In this document: positions 47,151-58,369 of the stretch, piece after piece
Layout: the number at the start of each line of letters is the position of its first letter
How positions within the stretch are numbered: the first letter of the stretch is position 1
NCBI RefSeq assembly: GCF_030272615.1
Contig: NC_081414.1
Coordinates: 816,704,396-816,768,395, forward strand
Direction: 5' to 3'
Source: Cryptomeria japonica
Lineage: Eukaryota > Streptophyta > Pinopsida > Cupressales > Cupressaceae
DNA: 64,000 nt
Program-made: the position numbers and the translations under genes
Notes under the pieces: generated by a model
What the model saw: the letters and a program-made list of their open reading frames with translations, nothing else
Databases searched by the model: none
What the model was told of the DNA's origin: nothing

Positions 47151-47811
47151 ACCATAACACAAGATATTTAACGAGGAAACCCGGTGTGGGAAAAACCTCA
47201 GTGGGATTTGTGACCCAAAATATTTAATCACTGGCCAATGAATAAATACTACTTACAATGAGGGGCCTGGACATGCAGGAAGGCCAACAACCTAGAGCTC
47301 ACTACTCAATAAAGAGTCACACTGATTACAAAATGGATTAACAAATCCAATTAAATGTACTGCTCAAAACAACATATCTCATGCCAGGTTCAATACCAGT
47401 TTAAGCTTAGTCAATAACCAAAACCTTCGCTGTCAACTATATCACCTTATACAAAATTGCCTTATCACACATTATATCTTTCTCTCATCACTCACATAAA
47501 ATGACCTATAAGATCTCATACATATATGAGTATTTTACAATATACCATGTCGGCTTACAAAAGATAATTACATTACAAAACAATTCATATAAACAAAACT
47601 TTAACCCATGTCGGCTGGAGTGTTTGTATGCTTTGTTCCCGATGTAATCTGAATGTTGGGAAGTGCCTGTCGGTGGCGGTGTCTGCTAGTGTATGAAGTT
47701 TATGATGTCGGGCATGTAGAAACCAATTGCCGGTGACTTTCCAGTTGTTTGCCAGATGGTTTCCATCAATGACAACATCAACTATTCTTATAAAAGTGTA
47801 GAATGCCAACA
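47151..47811 (-). repeat. 5' LTR of the outer element, outer part
   Basis: Continuation of the 5' LTR beyond the inner element, aligning with 33484-34144 of the 3' LTR. It ends at the AAGAG target duplication of the LINE insertion. Confidence 0.9.
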
Positions 47812-47816
47812 AAGAG

Positions 47817-50800
47817 ACCTTTTGGAGGTAGAGATCCAGATCCTTATGGCTTAAGGATGGTGATAAAAACACCAGATTCTTTCACATCTCTACGATTAAA
47901 TAGAGGGCTTCAAATAGAATTTTCCACCTTGTCAAGAATTGGAGAAGAATAGATAATGAGGATGATATAAGTGGAGCAGTAGTTGAGTTACTTGTTGATC
48001 CTCTGAAGAAAGATACTTTATTTGACCTAGAGGCTCAAGATATGTTGGTTGATATCATATCTAAATTCCTATCTAATAACCAAAATCATAATTTGGTTGC
48101 TGTTCCTTCAAAGGAGGAAATTAGAAGTGTTGTCTTTTCTTTTGATGGCAGTAAAGCTCTTAGCCTTGATGACTTTCCTATGTTTTTCTTTCAACACTTT
48201 TGGGAAGTTGTGGAGAAAGATATGTCCAATGTTGTGAAATTTTTTTGGAGCTAGATCCCTCTTGAAGGAAATGAATGTAACCTTTATTGTCCTTATCCCT
48301 AAGAAGTAGGGGTTTGATTCTCTAGATGCTTTTAGGCCTATCAGCTTGTGCAATTCTTTCTACAAAATTATTTCCAAGGTTCTTACTTTGAGGCTGCTGA
48401 AGATTCTTCCTCTTCTGATTTCACCTCAACAGAATGGCTTTGTGCCAAGGAGACAGATTCTTGACTCTATCATCACTGTTCATGAAAACATCCATTCACT
48501 TTTGGAGGCGAAGTCTCAAGGGTTTTTGCTGAAGTTGGACATTGCTAAGGCTTATGATAGGGTGGATTGGTGATTTTTAAAATAAATTCTTCAAACTTTT
48601 GGTTTCTTTGGTAAAGTCATCAGTTTGATTTGGCAGCTTATATCAACTACTTCAACTCCAGTTATTGTCAATGGATCGCCCTCTCATTTCTTCAGAACTT
48701 CGAGAGGACTAAGGCAAGGTGATCCTATTTCACCAATTTTTTTCACTATAATGGTTGAATGTTTGGGAAGATTCATTCACAAAAAGGTGGTGGAAGGATC
48801 TCTGAAGGGCCTCATGTTGTCCTCAGCCAATTTGATCTTCTCTCATCAATAATTTGTTGATGATACTATTTTAATGGGAAGCTCCTTTGTTGGGGAAGCC
48901 AAAGTCATTAGATTGATTCTCTATCATTAGTTTTATCTACTTCATTAATACTCCTGAGCAGCGTCAAATGAAGATTTATAACATTCTTGGTTGCATCATA
49001 GGTAAGCTCCCCTCAACTTACCTGGGTCTCCCTTTGGGATCTAAACCCTCTGGTTCCTTTTTGCTCTCTTTAATTGATCAATTTAATAGGAAGCTGGCTG
49101 GATGGAAAGGCACCCTTTTGAGTTAGGCTAGTAAAATTCAGTTGTTGAAAGCTACACTTTAGAACCTCATAGTGTATTCCCTTAGTTTGTTCAAGATTCC
49201 CTCTTAATTTTTTGAAATTATTGAAAAAATTTAGAAAAGATTCGTTTGGTCTGGGGTTGAGGAAAATAAAAGAATCCATCTGGTTTCCTAGGAGAATGTC
49301 TGCAAGACAATGAGATATGGTGGTTTGGGAATTAGAAGCATTAAAACTTTTAACAATGCTCTTTTGGCTAAACAGGTCTGGAGATCTTATGACTGTAGAA
49401 GGGAATAGAACACCTTATGGCACAATAAATACCTCTCTAATGTTCATTATTTGTAGGATTTTTTGAGTTCTTCTCATATTCCCACTGGGTCTCATCTCTA
49501 GAATAATATCCTCAAGGCTAGGGAAGTGGTTAGTTGGGGAGCCTACTGGAAGCTGGGGAATGGCAGAAGTATCCGATTTTGGGATGATTTCTAGATCAAG
49601 AATAACTCGCTTGCTTCTGATCCAACATTGGAATCTTTAAGGGATCTTTGCGGCTTCTTTTGGCTTAATGGTGACTGACAATTGGAAGGAGGGAAAGTGA
49701 GTGAATCTTTCTGTTGTTAATCCTTCTTTAACTCATTTGCAACTTTCCCTAAACTCTTTTGGTCTGGAGGATGGTGTGGAAGATGAGCTTATTTAGAAAT
49801 TCACTCCTAATGGGAAGTTTTCTCTTGCTTCTATGGATTTTTGTAAGGAACCCCATGTCTCTTGGTGTTATAAGGTGTGGATCAAGGACCTCTCCCCTAA
49901 GGTCAACATATTTTTTTGGCTCCTCTTTCTTAATAAAATCTTAACAATAGACAATCTTGTTAAGAGAGGCTTTTCTATCCCAAATAAATGCTACTCGTGC
50001 ATGAGGGATTTTGAATCTGTATATCATCTATTTTTACACTTCTCTTACATTATGAGACTTGGGGACTAGTGCTTCAGAAATGGGGTCTTTGCTGGACTCT
50101 CCTGAGGGCCATAAAGGAGTTCGCTCACCAATGGAACCCGCCCTCAAGAAATCTTCTGTTGAATAAGCTATAGTCCTTTGTGTTTCCTCACATAGCGTGG
50201 GCTTTATGGAAAGAACGTAATAATCATATCTTTAGGAATATCCATCTCCCTCTTGATATTGTTTTCAAGAAAATATCTAGAGCCATCTCTGATAATCTCT
50301 TGACTGTTAGCCCCAATGTTCTTTTTCAAATTAGAATCCTTAAGGAGTATGAAGCCAATGTTGTCAAGGATTGGTATTTTGGTCATCTTCTTCAAATGGT
50401 CAAACCTAAGGTTGACCCTAGGGACAACATTAGTTGGAATTTTCCACCCCAAGGATGGGTGAAAATCAATTTTGATGATCCGGCTAGAGGGAACCCTGGT
50501 CAAACTGGTTGTGCGCGGATGCTAAGGGATCACTATGACAACTTCATTTCTGCTACTGCTCTCCCTCTTGTAAAATAGAAAAATAATATTGTTGAAGCTA
50601 TAGGAGCCTATCACAACTTAAAACTTGATAAATAATACAACTTTAAGCTTGTTTGGGTCGAGGGGGACCCAAAGAATATTATCAACTACCTAAAGGGAAA
50701 ATATACTTCAGCTTGGAATGTTGATATATGGATGAAGAAGTCAAAATATATTATTAAAACCTTTGATAGATGCATTATTATTCATGTATACAAACAAGCC

Positions 50801-50880
50801 AATGTGGTAGCTGACTTCCTTACCAATAGAGGAGTGACGTGTAAGGAACAAATTAGTTGGACCTGAGGTGACAGGCTGGA
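47817..50880 (+). mobile_element. LINE 3' half: reverse transcriptase, zinc finger, RNase H
   Basis: Resumes exactly after the AAGAG duplication with a frame reading LWLKDGDKNTRFFH-type linker sequence. RT motifs follow: FRPISLCNSFYKIISK, LLKLDIAKAYDRVDW, RGLRQGDPISPIFF, and FVDDTILMG near 48853 (catalytic Asp pair kept). A zf-RVT block lies at 49,800-50,050 (KVWIKDLSPKVNIFFWLLF, CYSCMRDFESVYHLFLHF). A plant-type RNase H lies at 50,450-50,850 (GWVKINFDDPARGNPG through to VYKQANVVADFLTNRG). Multiple stops and frameshifts mean it is inactive. No clear poly(A) tail was found near 50,900-51,050. Confidence 0.85.
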
Positions 50881-51249
50881 CTCAAAATTTGCTATGCATT
50901 TGTTCCACAAAGGAATTCAGGGGAGTAAATTTAATGATATCTCGTGCCATAATGACTCCGAGTATTTCTAGAGTTATTGATACTTTCCTAATTAAGACAA
51001 GTGCCTAGAGAGGACACAAGAATTGATGCGAATTTCTTTCGCATGCTTTGTGGGTGATTTTAAACATTTTTTGGAGTCTAACTTTCACTCTAAAAATTAT
51101 TTGCAATGATTTTTACAGAGAGCAAGTTAGAATGGGTGGTGGGAGAAAAATAATTGACCTGCCTATTTGTGTGCAATTGAAGAATGAAAAGAAGATATGG
51201 CAAAATTTGGAAAGAGGGGGTGGGGGGAGGGGGGGGGGATGTCATGAAC

Positions 51250-52690
51250 CTATTTTTCTTAGAACTGGAAGGATGGAATGATTGTTCTTCATGGTTGGAA
51301 GGTCCTAGTTGATGAAGCCCTTATTGCATAGGTCACAGGGTTATCTATGGAGGGTATGAAGTATTATAGAGACAAAGTGTATACTGAGGAAGTTGTGCAA
51401 AATTTCCCCAAGAAGGAGGCAAAGCAGGCCAAAATTGTTAAAAAGACTGTCAATTACTATGACATTGCGGTCATTGTCTTTCTTGTAGAAGCTCTTTAAG
51501 GTAATCATGAATTACCTTACTTTGGATGGTCATTATACTAGGGTGTGTCATCACTTTGTTATATTTAATCATTTCCACCATGGTGTGAAGATATCTTTCT
51601 CTTTCTATCTTATGTTTGCTCTTAGGGTTAATTTTAGTGACCACTGCAAGAACCCTTCCAAGTTTCGTATCTTGCACGAAGGCCTGTTTGTCCTTATTGA
51701 TGCCCATTTTTGTGCTCTTCCTCCCCCTGATGTTTATATCCATATTGCTTTTGATAATGAAGATACTAGTGTGGGTGAGTCTGACAATGAAGCTTATGGG
51801 TCTGGGTCCGAAGGGAATCTCCTCCCCCCCCTTGAAAAAATATAAAATAGAAAAACCCTCAAGTTGAAAACCTAAGGTGAGAAAGGGTATAAAAGGGCAA
51901 AAGAACATTGTTATGTCCTCCTCCTCCACTTTTGCTGAGAATGGCTCCCCCTCCACTAGTGAGAAGGTAGAAGATGGTAAGGACCTCGAGTTCCCTAATA
52001 TCATGACCTCTCCTTCATCCAATAAGGAGACTAGTAATGTGGGTGCGGTTGGAATTGGATACCTTCATCTCAAAAGTGTCGAGCTTAATGATAAGAGGGA
52101 GGTTTTTGAGAATGTGCTGGGCATGGCTCGTGAACATGCTATTGAAACTTTCAACATGTTCAAATGGTTGTTCCATGAACTAAAGGAGATAAGGATCAAC
52201 CAAAGAGCCCTAGGAAGAAAAATGGAATCGATCTCATGCTGGTTCTACTCAAGGTCATTAGAACAATGTGGGGAATTGGATAGTGGATGAGAAGAAGTTG
52301 GTTATGGAATGCATCAAGAAGAAAGGTGGAGGGGTTGATTGGCTGAAGAAAAGGCTAGATGATCGCATTACCCATGTTGAGGAAGGCTATAAAAAGATCC
52401 AGGACTCCCTCAAAACTATAATGGCAAGCAGTCACAAAATTCTCAAATAGTTTGCGGTTGTTATGAATACTATGGTGAATACTTTGGAGCAACAGGATAA
52501 GGCTGTTGTCATTATTGGGGATGATGTTGAGGCGAATCAGGGTGGAGAAGGACCCTACAAAAGGACCTGTAGGAATATAAAGAAAAAGGCATTTATTTAG
52601 AATATGGATTATAAAGATATGAAGACTACTGCTGATACAATGAATGTCCTTGAGGCTAAGGCTGTTGAGACCCTCAAAAGCCTTATGTAA
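51250..52690 (+). pseudogene. Retroelement gag/ORF1-like remnant, unclassified
   Basis: Broken plus-strand frames read as one protein of about 450 residues: GMKYYRDKVYTEEVVQNFPK; MNYLTLDGHYTRVCHHFVIF; NPSKFRILHEGLFVLID; an acidic Ser-rich linker (near 51770-51990); a helical part (REHAIETFNMFKWLFHELKE, then WLKKRLDDRITHVEEGYKK). Stops and frameshifts near 51320, 51497, 51843 and 52290 disable it. It could be the ORF1 of a LINE, since plant LINE ORF2 commonly follows such a frame, or the gag of an LTR element. There is no zinc knuckle to decide. Confidence 0.45.
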
Positions 52691-52989
52691 CTGGGTTTGT
52701 GTTGTTTTCTAGTTGTTGGTTCTATGTGTGTCTAGGCTAGGTATCCTTGCTGTCCTTTTGTGCCCGACTAGGCTTTTGCTGTCTCTTTGGCTGCTGTTTC
52801 TAATGCTTTTCCATGCATCCCGTTTTGTTTTGGATGTTAATCTTTGATTCTATTCCTCTTAGAATCATTTTGGAAAGGGTTTCGAGGTCCCTTCAAAACC
52901 TATTTTTTCCTTAATCTAAAACTATTCTTATTTGTTAATAAATTATTCCTCACCTTCATCATATTTTATCATTCATCCAATTTTTATCT

Positions 52990-53240
52990 ATCTTCATCTT
53001 ATACAAGATGTATCCTTCCTGAAACCAGACATTTTTGATCTATCATTTGTCTTATACAGAATTAGTCCTTCCTGAAACTAGACATGTTCATCTATCTTTG
53101 TCTTACATAGGATGTATCCTTCCTGAAACCAAACATACTAGTCTTATACAAGATGTATCCTTCCTGAAATTAGATGTTTTGATCATTTTTGTCTTATACA
53201 GGATGTGTCTTTCTTGAAACTAGACTTTATCTTTATCCTA
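52990..53240. repeat. Minisatellite, ~45-55-bp unit, five copies
   Basis: Each unit carries TCTTATACA(A/G)GATGTATCCTT followed by CCTGAAACCAGACAT with small changes. It lies upstream of the polypurine tract, in the 3' untranslated part of a gypsy-type element. Confidence 0.85.
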
Positions 53241-53480
53241 TAAATCCTGTCAATCTTATCATTCAATCAATCTACAAATCATTCAAACCATTTATTTCCT
53301 ATAATCAAACTCATTTGTGTCACCATGTTATTCATTCTTCCATCTTTCTTTTGAGAGATCATTCATGCCTTCAATGCACAAATAATCTCTCGAGGGGGCA
53401 TTATACCCTAGTGTCATCGAGGCATACTAGGGAAGAATTTTTTTATTTTCTTTGAAATAACATCGTTTTGACATTGTCTC

Positions 53481-54514
53481 AAAGAGGGGCAAATGTAGAC
53501 ACCTAAAAAATGTCCCATTGATTGCATACTAATTATTCGTCTATTTAATTAAGTCATTCTTTAATTATTTAACTAAGCTAATTTACTAATTCAAATCATC
53601 ACATTCTACATTACTAATTATCCAATTTCCATTCTTTAATCATTTCATCATTCAAACCCATCTCAAATATTAATTATTTAATTAATTGCGATTTGCTCCT
53701 TAGTTAAATAATCTTTATTATTTAATTAAGCTAATTTTTAATGTTTAAATAATTTCATTTAAATTATTAATTAATTATTCCTCCAAATCCCCAAATCCTA
53801 ATTCCAATTAATTTCATTTCATCAAATTAACATTTCACCAAATGTGAATTTAAGTTAATCTCATGTGCATTTTGGCATTACCCAAATTCAAATGCAAATC
53901 AAAATGAAATTGAATTTTAAGTCAATCTCCTACAACACATGTTGAAATCAAAACCGGTTCATCAAATTACTTGACTAATCAATTAACTCAGTTAACTCTC
54001 AATCACCTTTTTCTAACTAATGAGTTATCTCTCAATCAATTTAGTCATCTCTCAATCAACTCAGTCAACTGGCTAATCTATTCAGTTCACTAGCTAATCT
54101 ACTTAGTTGACTCCCCAATCAAATGAGTTGATAGATCAATCTATTGAGTTCACTAATCAATCAATTTCAGTTGACTATCAATCAACACTTCAGTTCAAAT
54201 TCTCACCCCTTTTGTGTTGAAAATCTATAAATTCAACCTCTTTTGTCAATTCAATCTAGAATCACAAAATCCTAGAATCACAATCTTCAAAATTATTGTC
54301 TATCTTATCCAGGAAATCAGCACAACATCTAAGAGCCACCTACATCAGCAATATAGTGAAGAACAATGGAAGCACAAATTTGGAATAGGGAGTTTTATTA
54401 GCTTAGATCTTCCATTTCTTGCATTTATTCTATTGATTATGTTTAAAATCAGCTTAATTAGTTAAGAATTGGTGATTTGTTCTTACTTCCTAATTAACTT
54501 AATTCTAATGATTT
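53481..54514 (+). mobile_element. Polypurine tract and LTR of another gypsy-type element (plus strand)
   Basis: AAAGAGGGGCAAA (53481-53493) is followed by TGTAGACACC, a PPT/LTR border seen in conifer gypsy elements. The LTR contains a block of TCAATCAACTCAGTCAACT-like short repeats (about 53960-54200) and a possible TATA box (CTATAAATTC, about 54225). Its end was not found: at 54515 the sequence passes into the next LTR element. Confidence 0.65.
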
Positions 54515-54529
54515 CAAGCATAGAAACAC

Positions 54530-54627
54530 ATATATGTATGTATGTATGTATTTATATGTATATGTATATGTATATGTATATATACATGTACATACATACA
54601 TATACATACACATATACATATACATAC

Positions 54628-54684
<57 letters not shown>

Positions 54685-54741
54685 CACACACACACATATA
54701 TACATATATATACATATATACACATACACATATATATACAT

Positions 54742-54776
<35 letters not shown>

Positions 54777-54835
54777 CATATATGTATATATATACACACA
54801 TATATAAATATATGTATATATATACATATATTTTT
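54530..54835. repeat. TA/CA/TG compound microsatellite in the 3' LTR
   Basis: About 300 bp of alternating (TATG)n, (CATA)n, (TA)n and (CA)n. Its counterpart in the 5' LTR is 57622-57845, about 80 bp shorter, so the tract has changed length since insertion. All frames here on both strands are repeat translations. Confidence 0.95.
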
Positions 54836-55299
54836 CTACTGATTCACCCCCCTCCCTCTCAGTAGTTGACCAGATACTTATTCTTTCATCATACCATCAA
54901 TGATCTCTCTCATATATTTTGCATCTCCATTACATCCCATAACCTTACATATTCATATCCTTGCATATCTACAAAATGATCTAATCAACTGACCTATATA
55001 CCCTTTAGAATTCATCATGCCTTATGTCGGCTTACAAAGATAATTACAATATGAATATACATGTCAGATCATTAACATAAATACATGAATATAAAAAACA
55101 TTTGCCGATGTCGAATATTCTCAAATGATGTCATCCTCTAATACCGATAACCAAATAATTCTTTTTAACCTGCCGGTGTCGGTGAAGTGTCTGTCGGTAC
55201 ACTACTAAACCAAAATATGAAGCTGGAACATGTTACCATATTCCCATCAATGACAATATATTGAAACCAACAAATTGAGTGTCAATTTCCAACAATATC

Positions 55300-55452
55300 C
55301 CCCTTTGGCATTGATGACAACACTCATGTGAAAAATGATCATGGTTTCCATCTGTCGGTTTCATCCTATGCATGCTCCCCCTAAGTTGAATATCCATCTG
55401 AACAAAATACTCCATACCTACAAAATATTTTTCACCTATACTCCCCCTTTGA
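55300..55452 (-). promoter_or_regulatory. PPT and additional PPT-like tracts of the third element
   Basis: Runs at 55295-55309, 55373-55384 (TTAGGGGGAGCA) and 55440-55452 (TGTCAAAGGGGGAG), in the same order and spacing class as in the two larger elements. Confidence 0.7.
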
Positions 55453-55608
55453 CATTAATGCCATCAAAAACTCCAAAAAAATATGAAAAACCAAGATGAA
55501 GAATGAAAGTCTGTACAAAGAATGTCCCAAAATACCTTATCGAAACTGAATATATTTGAAATTTTTTGGATAGGCCTTCTCCAAAAGATCTAGATAAGTA
55601 TCCCAACT

Positions 55609-57534
55609 TTATTTTAAAGTGTTGGAAATAGATACAAGTCCATTTAGCATATGGGCAAATGACTCTTTCTCATTAAGCTCTGTCGGTGTGGGCTTGCCAA
55701 CCATATCTATACACTCCTTATGTACACTTAATGAATCCAACCAAGGACTCACCAATCCTCTAAGACCTCTGTCTCTCCTCATAATTTTATATTTTTCCCT
55801 CTCAAGAGCTAAAACTTGGGCTTCCAAAACCAAAATCTAACCATCTATAGATGTAGTTCAAGAATTTGATCCATCAAAAGAATTAACTATACCTACAATC
55901 TCTTCTTGAATATCCTTAATCATTTTTATCCATCTCAGCCATAAGTAAACCTGTATTACAACAAGCTCTATAAATATTAGTACACTGCCTTAAAGAATTA
56001 TCTATCAACTTCAACTTATCATTAATCTCCTTCCTTTCCGACTCAATCATCTGATAAAATATAGCTCCATTTTCTTGTGTAAACCTCTCCAGTGCCTGCT
56101 GGTTTGATATCTGTTGTAAAGACTGAAAATCCTTTGAAATGTGCTCTGTGATTGTTTTAAGCTTGTCGGATGGGCTCACTTCATTGTCAAATTTGCACTC
56201 TGGGACAAGTCTATGCAAAATAGTGATAGACTGATCAATAACAACTTTATCCATAGATCCTTCCTTCATCATTTTTTGTGCAACCATCATCATGAATTTA
56301 GTGGAGCTCATCTCGGTTATTCTTTTCTTTTCAACCTGCGAGGTGTCAATTGACAACAATGATGGACTCACTATTAGTTCCTTGTTGGATTCTTCTTTCT
56401 TCTCCTCTAATGGTTAAACTTTTATAGATTCCTCACTTTCACTGATGGCTTTGCCACTTGGTGCAGCCTCAGTAACTGTCGGTTCCTCCCTACGAACTGT
56501 GTCCTCATTCTGTACATTATAATCCAGAAGACTGTTGTCCTCAACATTAGTAACATGTACATTTGCAACCTTTACACTCTTTGTATCTGTCGGTATCTCA
56601 ACATTTTCCTGTACATTAGTTTCTACCGGGGGCTCAATATCCACTATCTTAATGTTTTTCAAAATTGAGGGTGAAGTACCCACAATACCTTTACCTTTCC
56701 CTTCAACCAGGATGTCTGTAGTATCTGCCTTAGGTTCCGGTGAAGTATAAAAACTATGGTTTTCTTCAAAGAACTTAACCCATGCCTTGGGGGTCTCCTT
56801 GATTATCTCATTGACCCTACCTAACATAAGACTGATTATTCTATGCTTGATGTGAAAGATCTTTCTATCTGCAACTTCAAGTGTCTTGTCCATCTCCTTT
56901 GAAGTAATAGAAACACAAATAGATAACAATTCTTGAATCTTTATATGCATGTCCTCTTGCATTGCTGATAATCTTCTAGCATCTAATGTTTCATATAACT
57001 GTGCTGGTATGTGGTCTTCAATTTATAACAAGGCTTTCTTATATATATCCAAATACAACAAAATTGATTCCTCTATTTCTCTCTGTTCATCATTATCCAA
57101 ATACTCATAATAAAATTGCACATTCTTTAACATACCATCTTTAGTGATTTCATCAACTAATTTTGCACAAGTCTTGGGTGGAATGATAGTTACATTACCA
57201 GATTCAAGTGCAAGATCAATGTCATCCTTCTTCTTCCTTCTTCTAGTACATTATGGGGTTGAAGGTGTTTCTTTTGGTGCTCTTTTCTGTGCTGGTACCC
57301 TGATAGTAACTTTCCTAACCGGTTGCTTATTTTCTTCCTTAGTCTCTTCAGTTTTCTTCTTCAATACCCTCTTGAATGCCAAGGGTATGTCATCATTAGA
57401 TCTAGATTCTGCTGCAATTGGCTCAATGAATATTCCTGAGAAGAATTCAATTCATCTTGTAACTTCAAGTTCTTCATCCTTTTAGCATCATAATCTTCAA
57501 GTGCTACCTCAAGTTTCTTCTCCAAACTCATATC
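55609..57534 (-). pseudogene. Fused gag-like start and ORF2 remnant of the third element
   Basis: Near 57534 a frame begins [20 protein letters not shown], then KNLKLQDEL, clearly related to the outer gag-like start LRKQLEGALEDFDAKKLKNI. It then passes into Lys-rich and helical segments like the ORF2 C-terminus: 56962-56414 (KIQELLSICVSITSKEMDKT, then a Thr/Val/Glu-rich linker), 56371-55916 (VVIDQSITILHRLVPECKFD, similar to NTLPILKMIAPNCNIDYIKD of the outer ORF2) and 55833-55609. Stops and frameshifts are frequent. The zinc knuckles and the ORF2 N-terminal domain are deleted. Confidence 0.65.
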
Positions 57535-57592
57535 CATGGGTTCTTGGATTCATGATCTTCCTCAAGCTATTAAACTTCCTCTAAGGCACAAG

Positions 57593-57604
57593 GCTCTGAA
57601 ACCA
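57593..57604 (-). promoter_or_regulatory. Primer binding site variant of the third element
   Basis: TGGTTTCAGAGC on the minus strand: one difference from the TGGTATCAGAGC of the two larger elements, same two-base spacing from the LTR. Confidence 0.8.
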
Positions 57605-57621
57605 ATTGTGCATAGAAACAC

Positions 57622-57698
57622 ATATATGTATATATATATGTGTGTATGTATATACATATATATATACATACACATACACATATACATATACATATACG

Positions 57699-57732
<34 letters not shown>

Positions 57733-57845
57733 TATATACATATACATATACATATACATGTATGTGTATATATGTATATATATATATACATATATGCATA
57801 TATATATACACACATATATAAATATATGTATATATACATATATTT
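57622..57845. repeat. TA/CA/TG compound microsatellite in the 5' LTR
   Basis: The counterpart of 54530-54835, at the same position in the LTR. Confidence 0.95.
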
Positions 57846-58369
57846 TTCTACTGATTCACCCCTCCTCTCAGTAGTTGGCCGGATACTTATTATTTCATCA
57901 TACCATCAATGATCTCTCTCATATATTTCACATCTCCATTACATCTCATAACCTTACATATTCATATCCTTTCATATCTACAAAATGATTTAAACAACTG
58001 ACCTATATACCCTTTACAATTCATCATGCCTTATGTCGGCTTACAAAGATAATTAAAATATGAATATACATGTCAGCTCAATAACATAAATACATGAATA
58101 TCAAAAATAATTGCCGATGCTAGATCTTCCCAAATGACGTCGGCCTCCAATACCGATAACTTGAATATAAAACATGTTGGCTTGCAATGCCGGTAACCAA
58201 AGAATTTTTTCCAACCTGCCTGTGCTGATGCCAATGTCAGTGTCGGTGATGATGAAGTGTCTGTCGGTACACTACTAAACCAAAATATGAAACCAGAACA
58301 TGTTCCCATGTTGCCATCAATGATAACATATTGAAACCAACCGATTGAGTGTTAATAGCCAACATAAGA

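Larger units (their letters stand above)
33315..47811 (-). mobile_element. Outer non-autonomous LTR retrotransposon (interrupted)
   Basis: TG...CA element inserted in the LINE with the 5-bp target duplication AAGAG (33310-33314 and 47812-47816). It is about 6.7 kb once the inner element is removed. Minus orientation is shown by PBS (39206-39217) and PPT (34145-34158). The 3' LTR is 33315-34144. The 5' LTR is 39220-39390 plus 47151-47811 (832 bp against 830). The interior encodes a gag-like zinc-knuckle frame and a second long frame, and lacks protease, RT and integrase. It fits the LARD class of large retrotransposon derivatives, mobilised in trans. Confidence 0.88.
54515..58364 (-). mobile_element. 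Third LTR element of the same group, internally deleted
   Basis: Minus-strand LTRs are 57607-58364 (5', 758 bp) and about 54515-55294 (3', 780 bp). The PBS variant TGGTTTCAGAGC (57593-57604) lies two bases from the LTR; the PPT-like GCCAAAGGGGGATAT is at 55295-55309. The interior is only ~2.3 kb: the start of the gag-like frame is joined to the C-terminal part of ORF2, with no zinc knuckles. The left terminus reads CAAG where TGTG is expected and no target duplication was found, so one end is damaged. Confidence 0.8.

Noticed and set aside
54469..54865. Several long overlapping frames on both strands rich in Tyr, Ile, His, Thr and Cys
   Set aside because: They are translations of a TA/CA/TG microsatellite; the same happens at 57536-57912.
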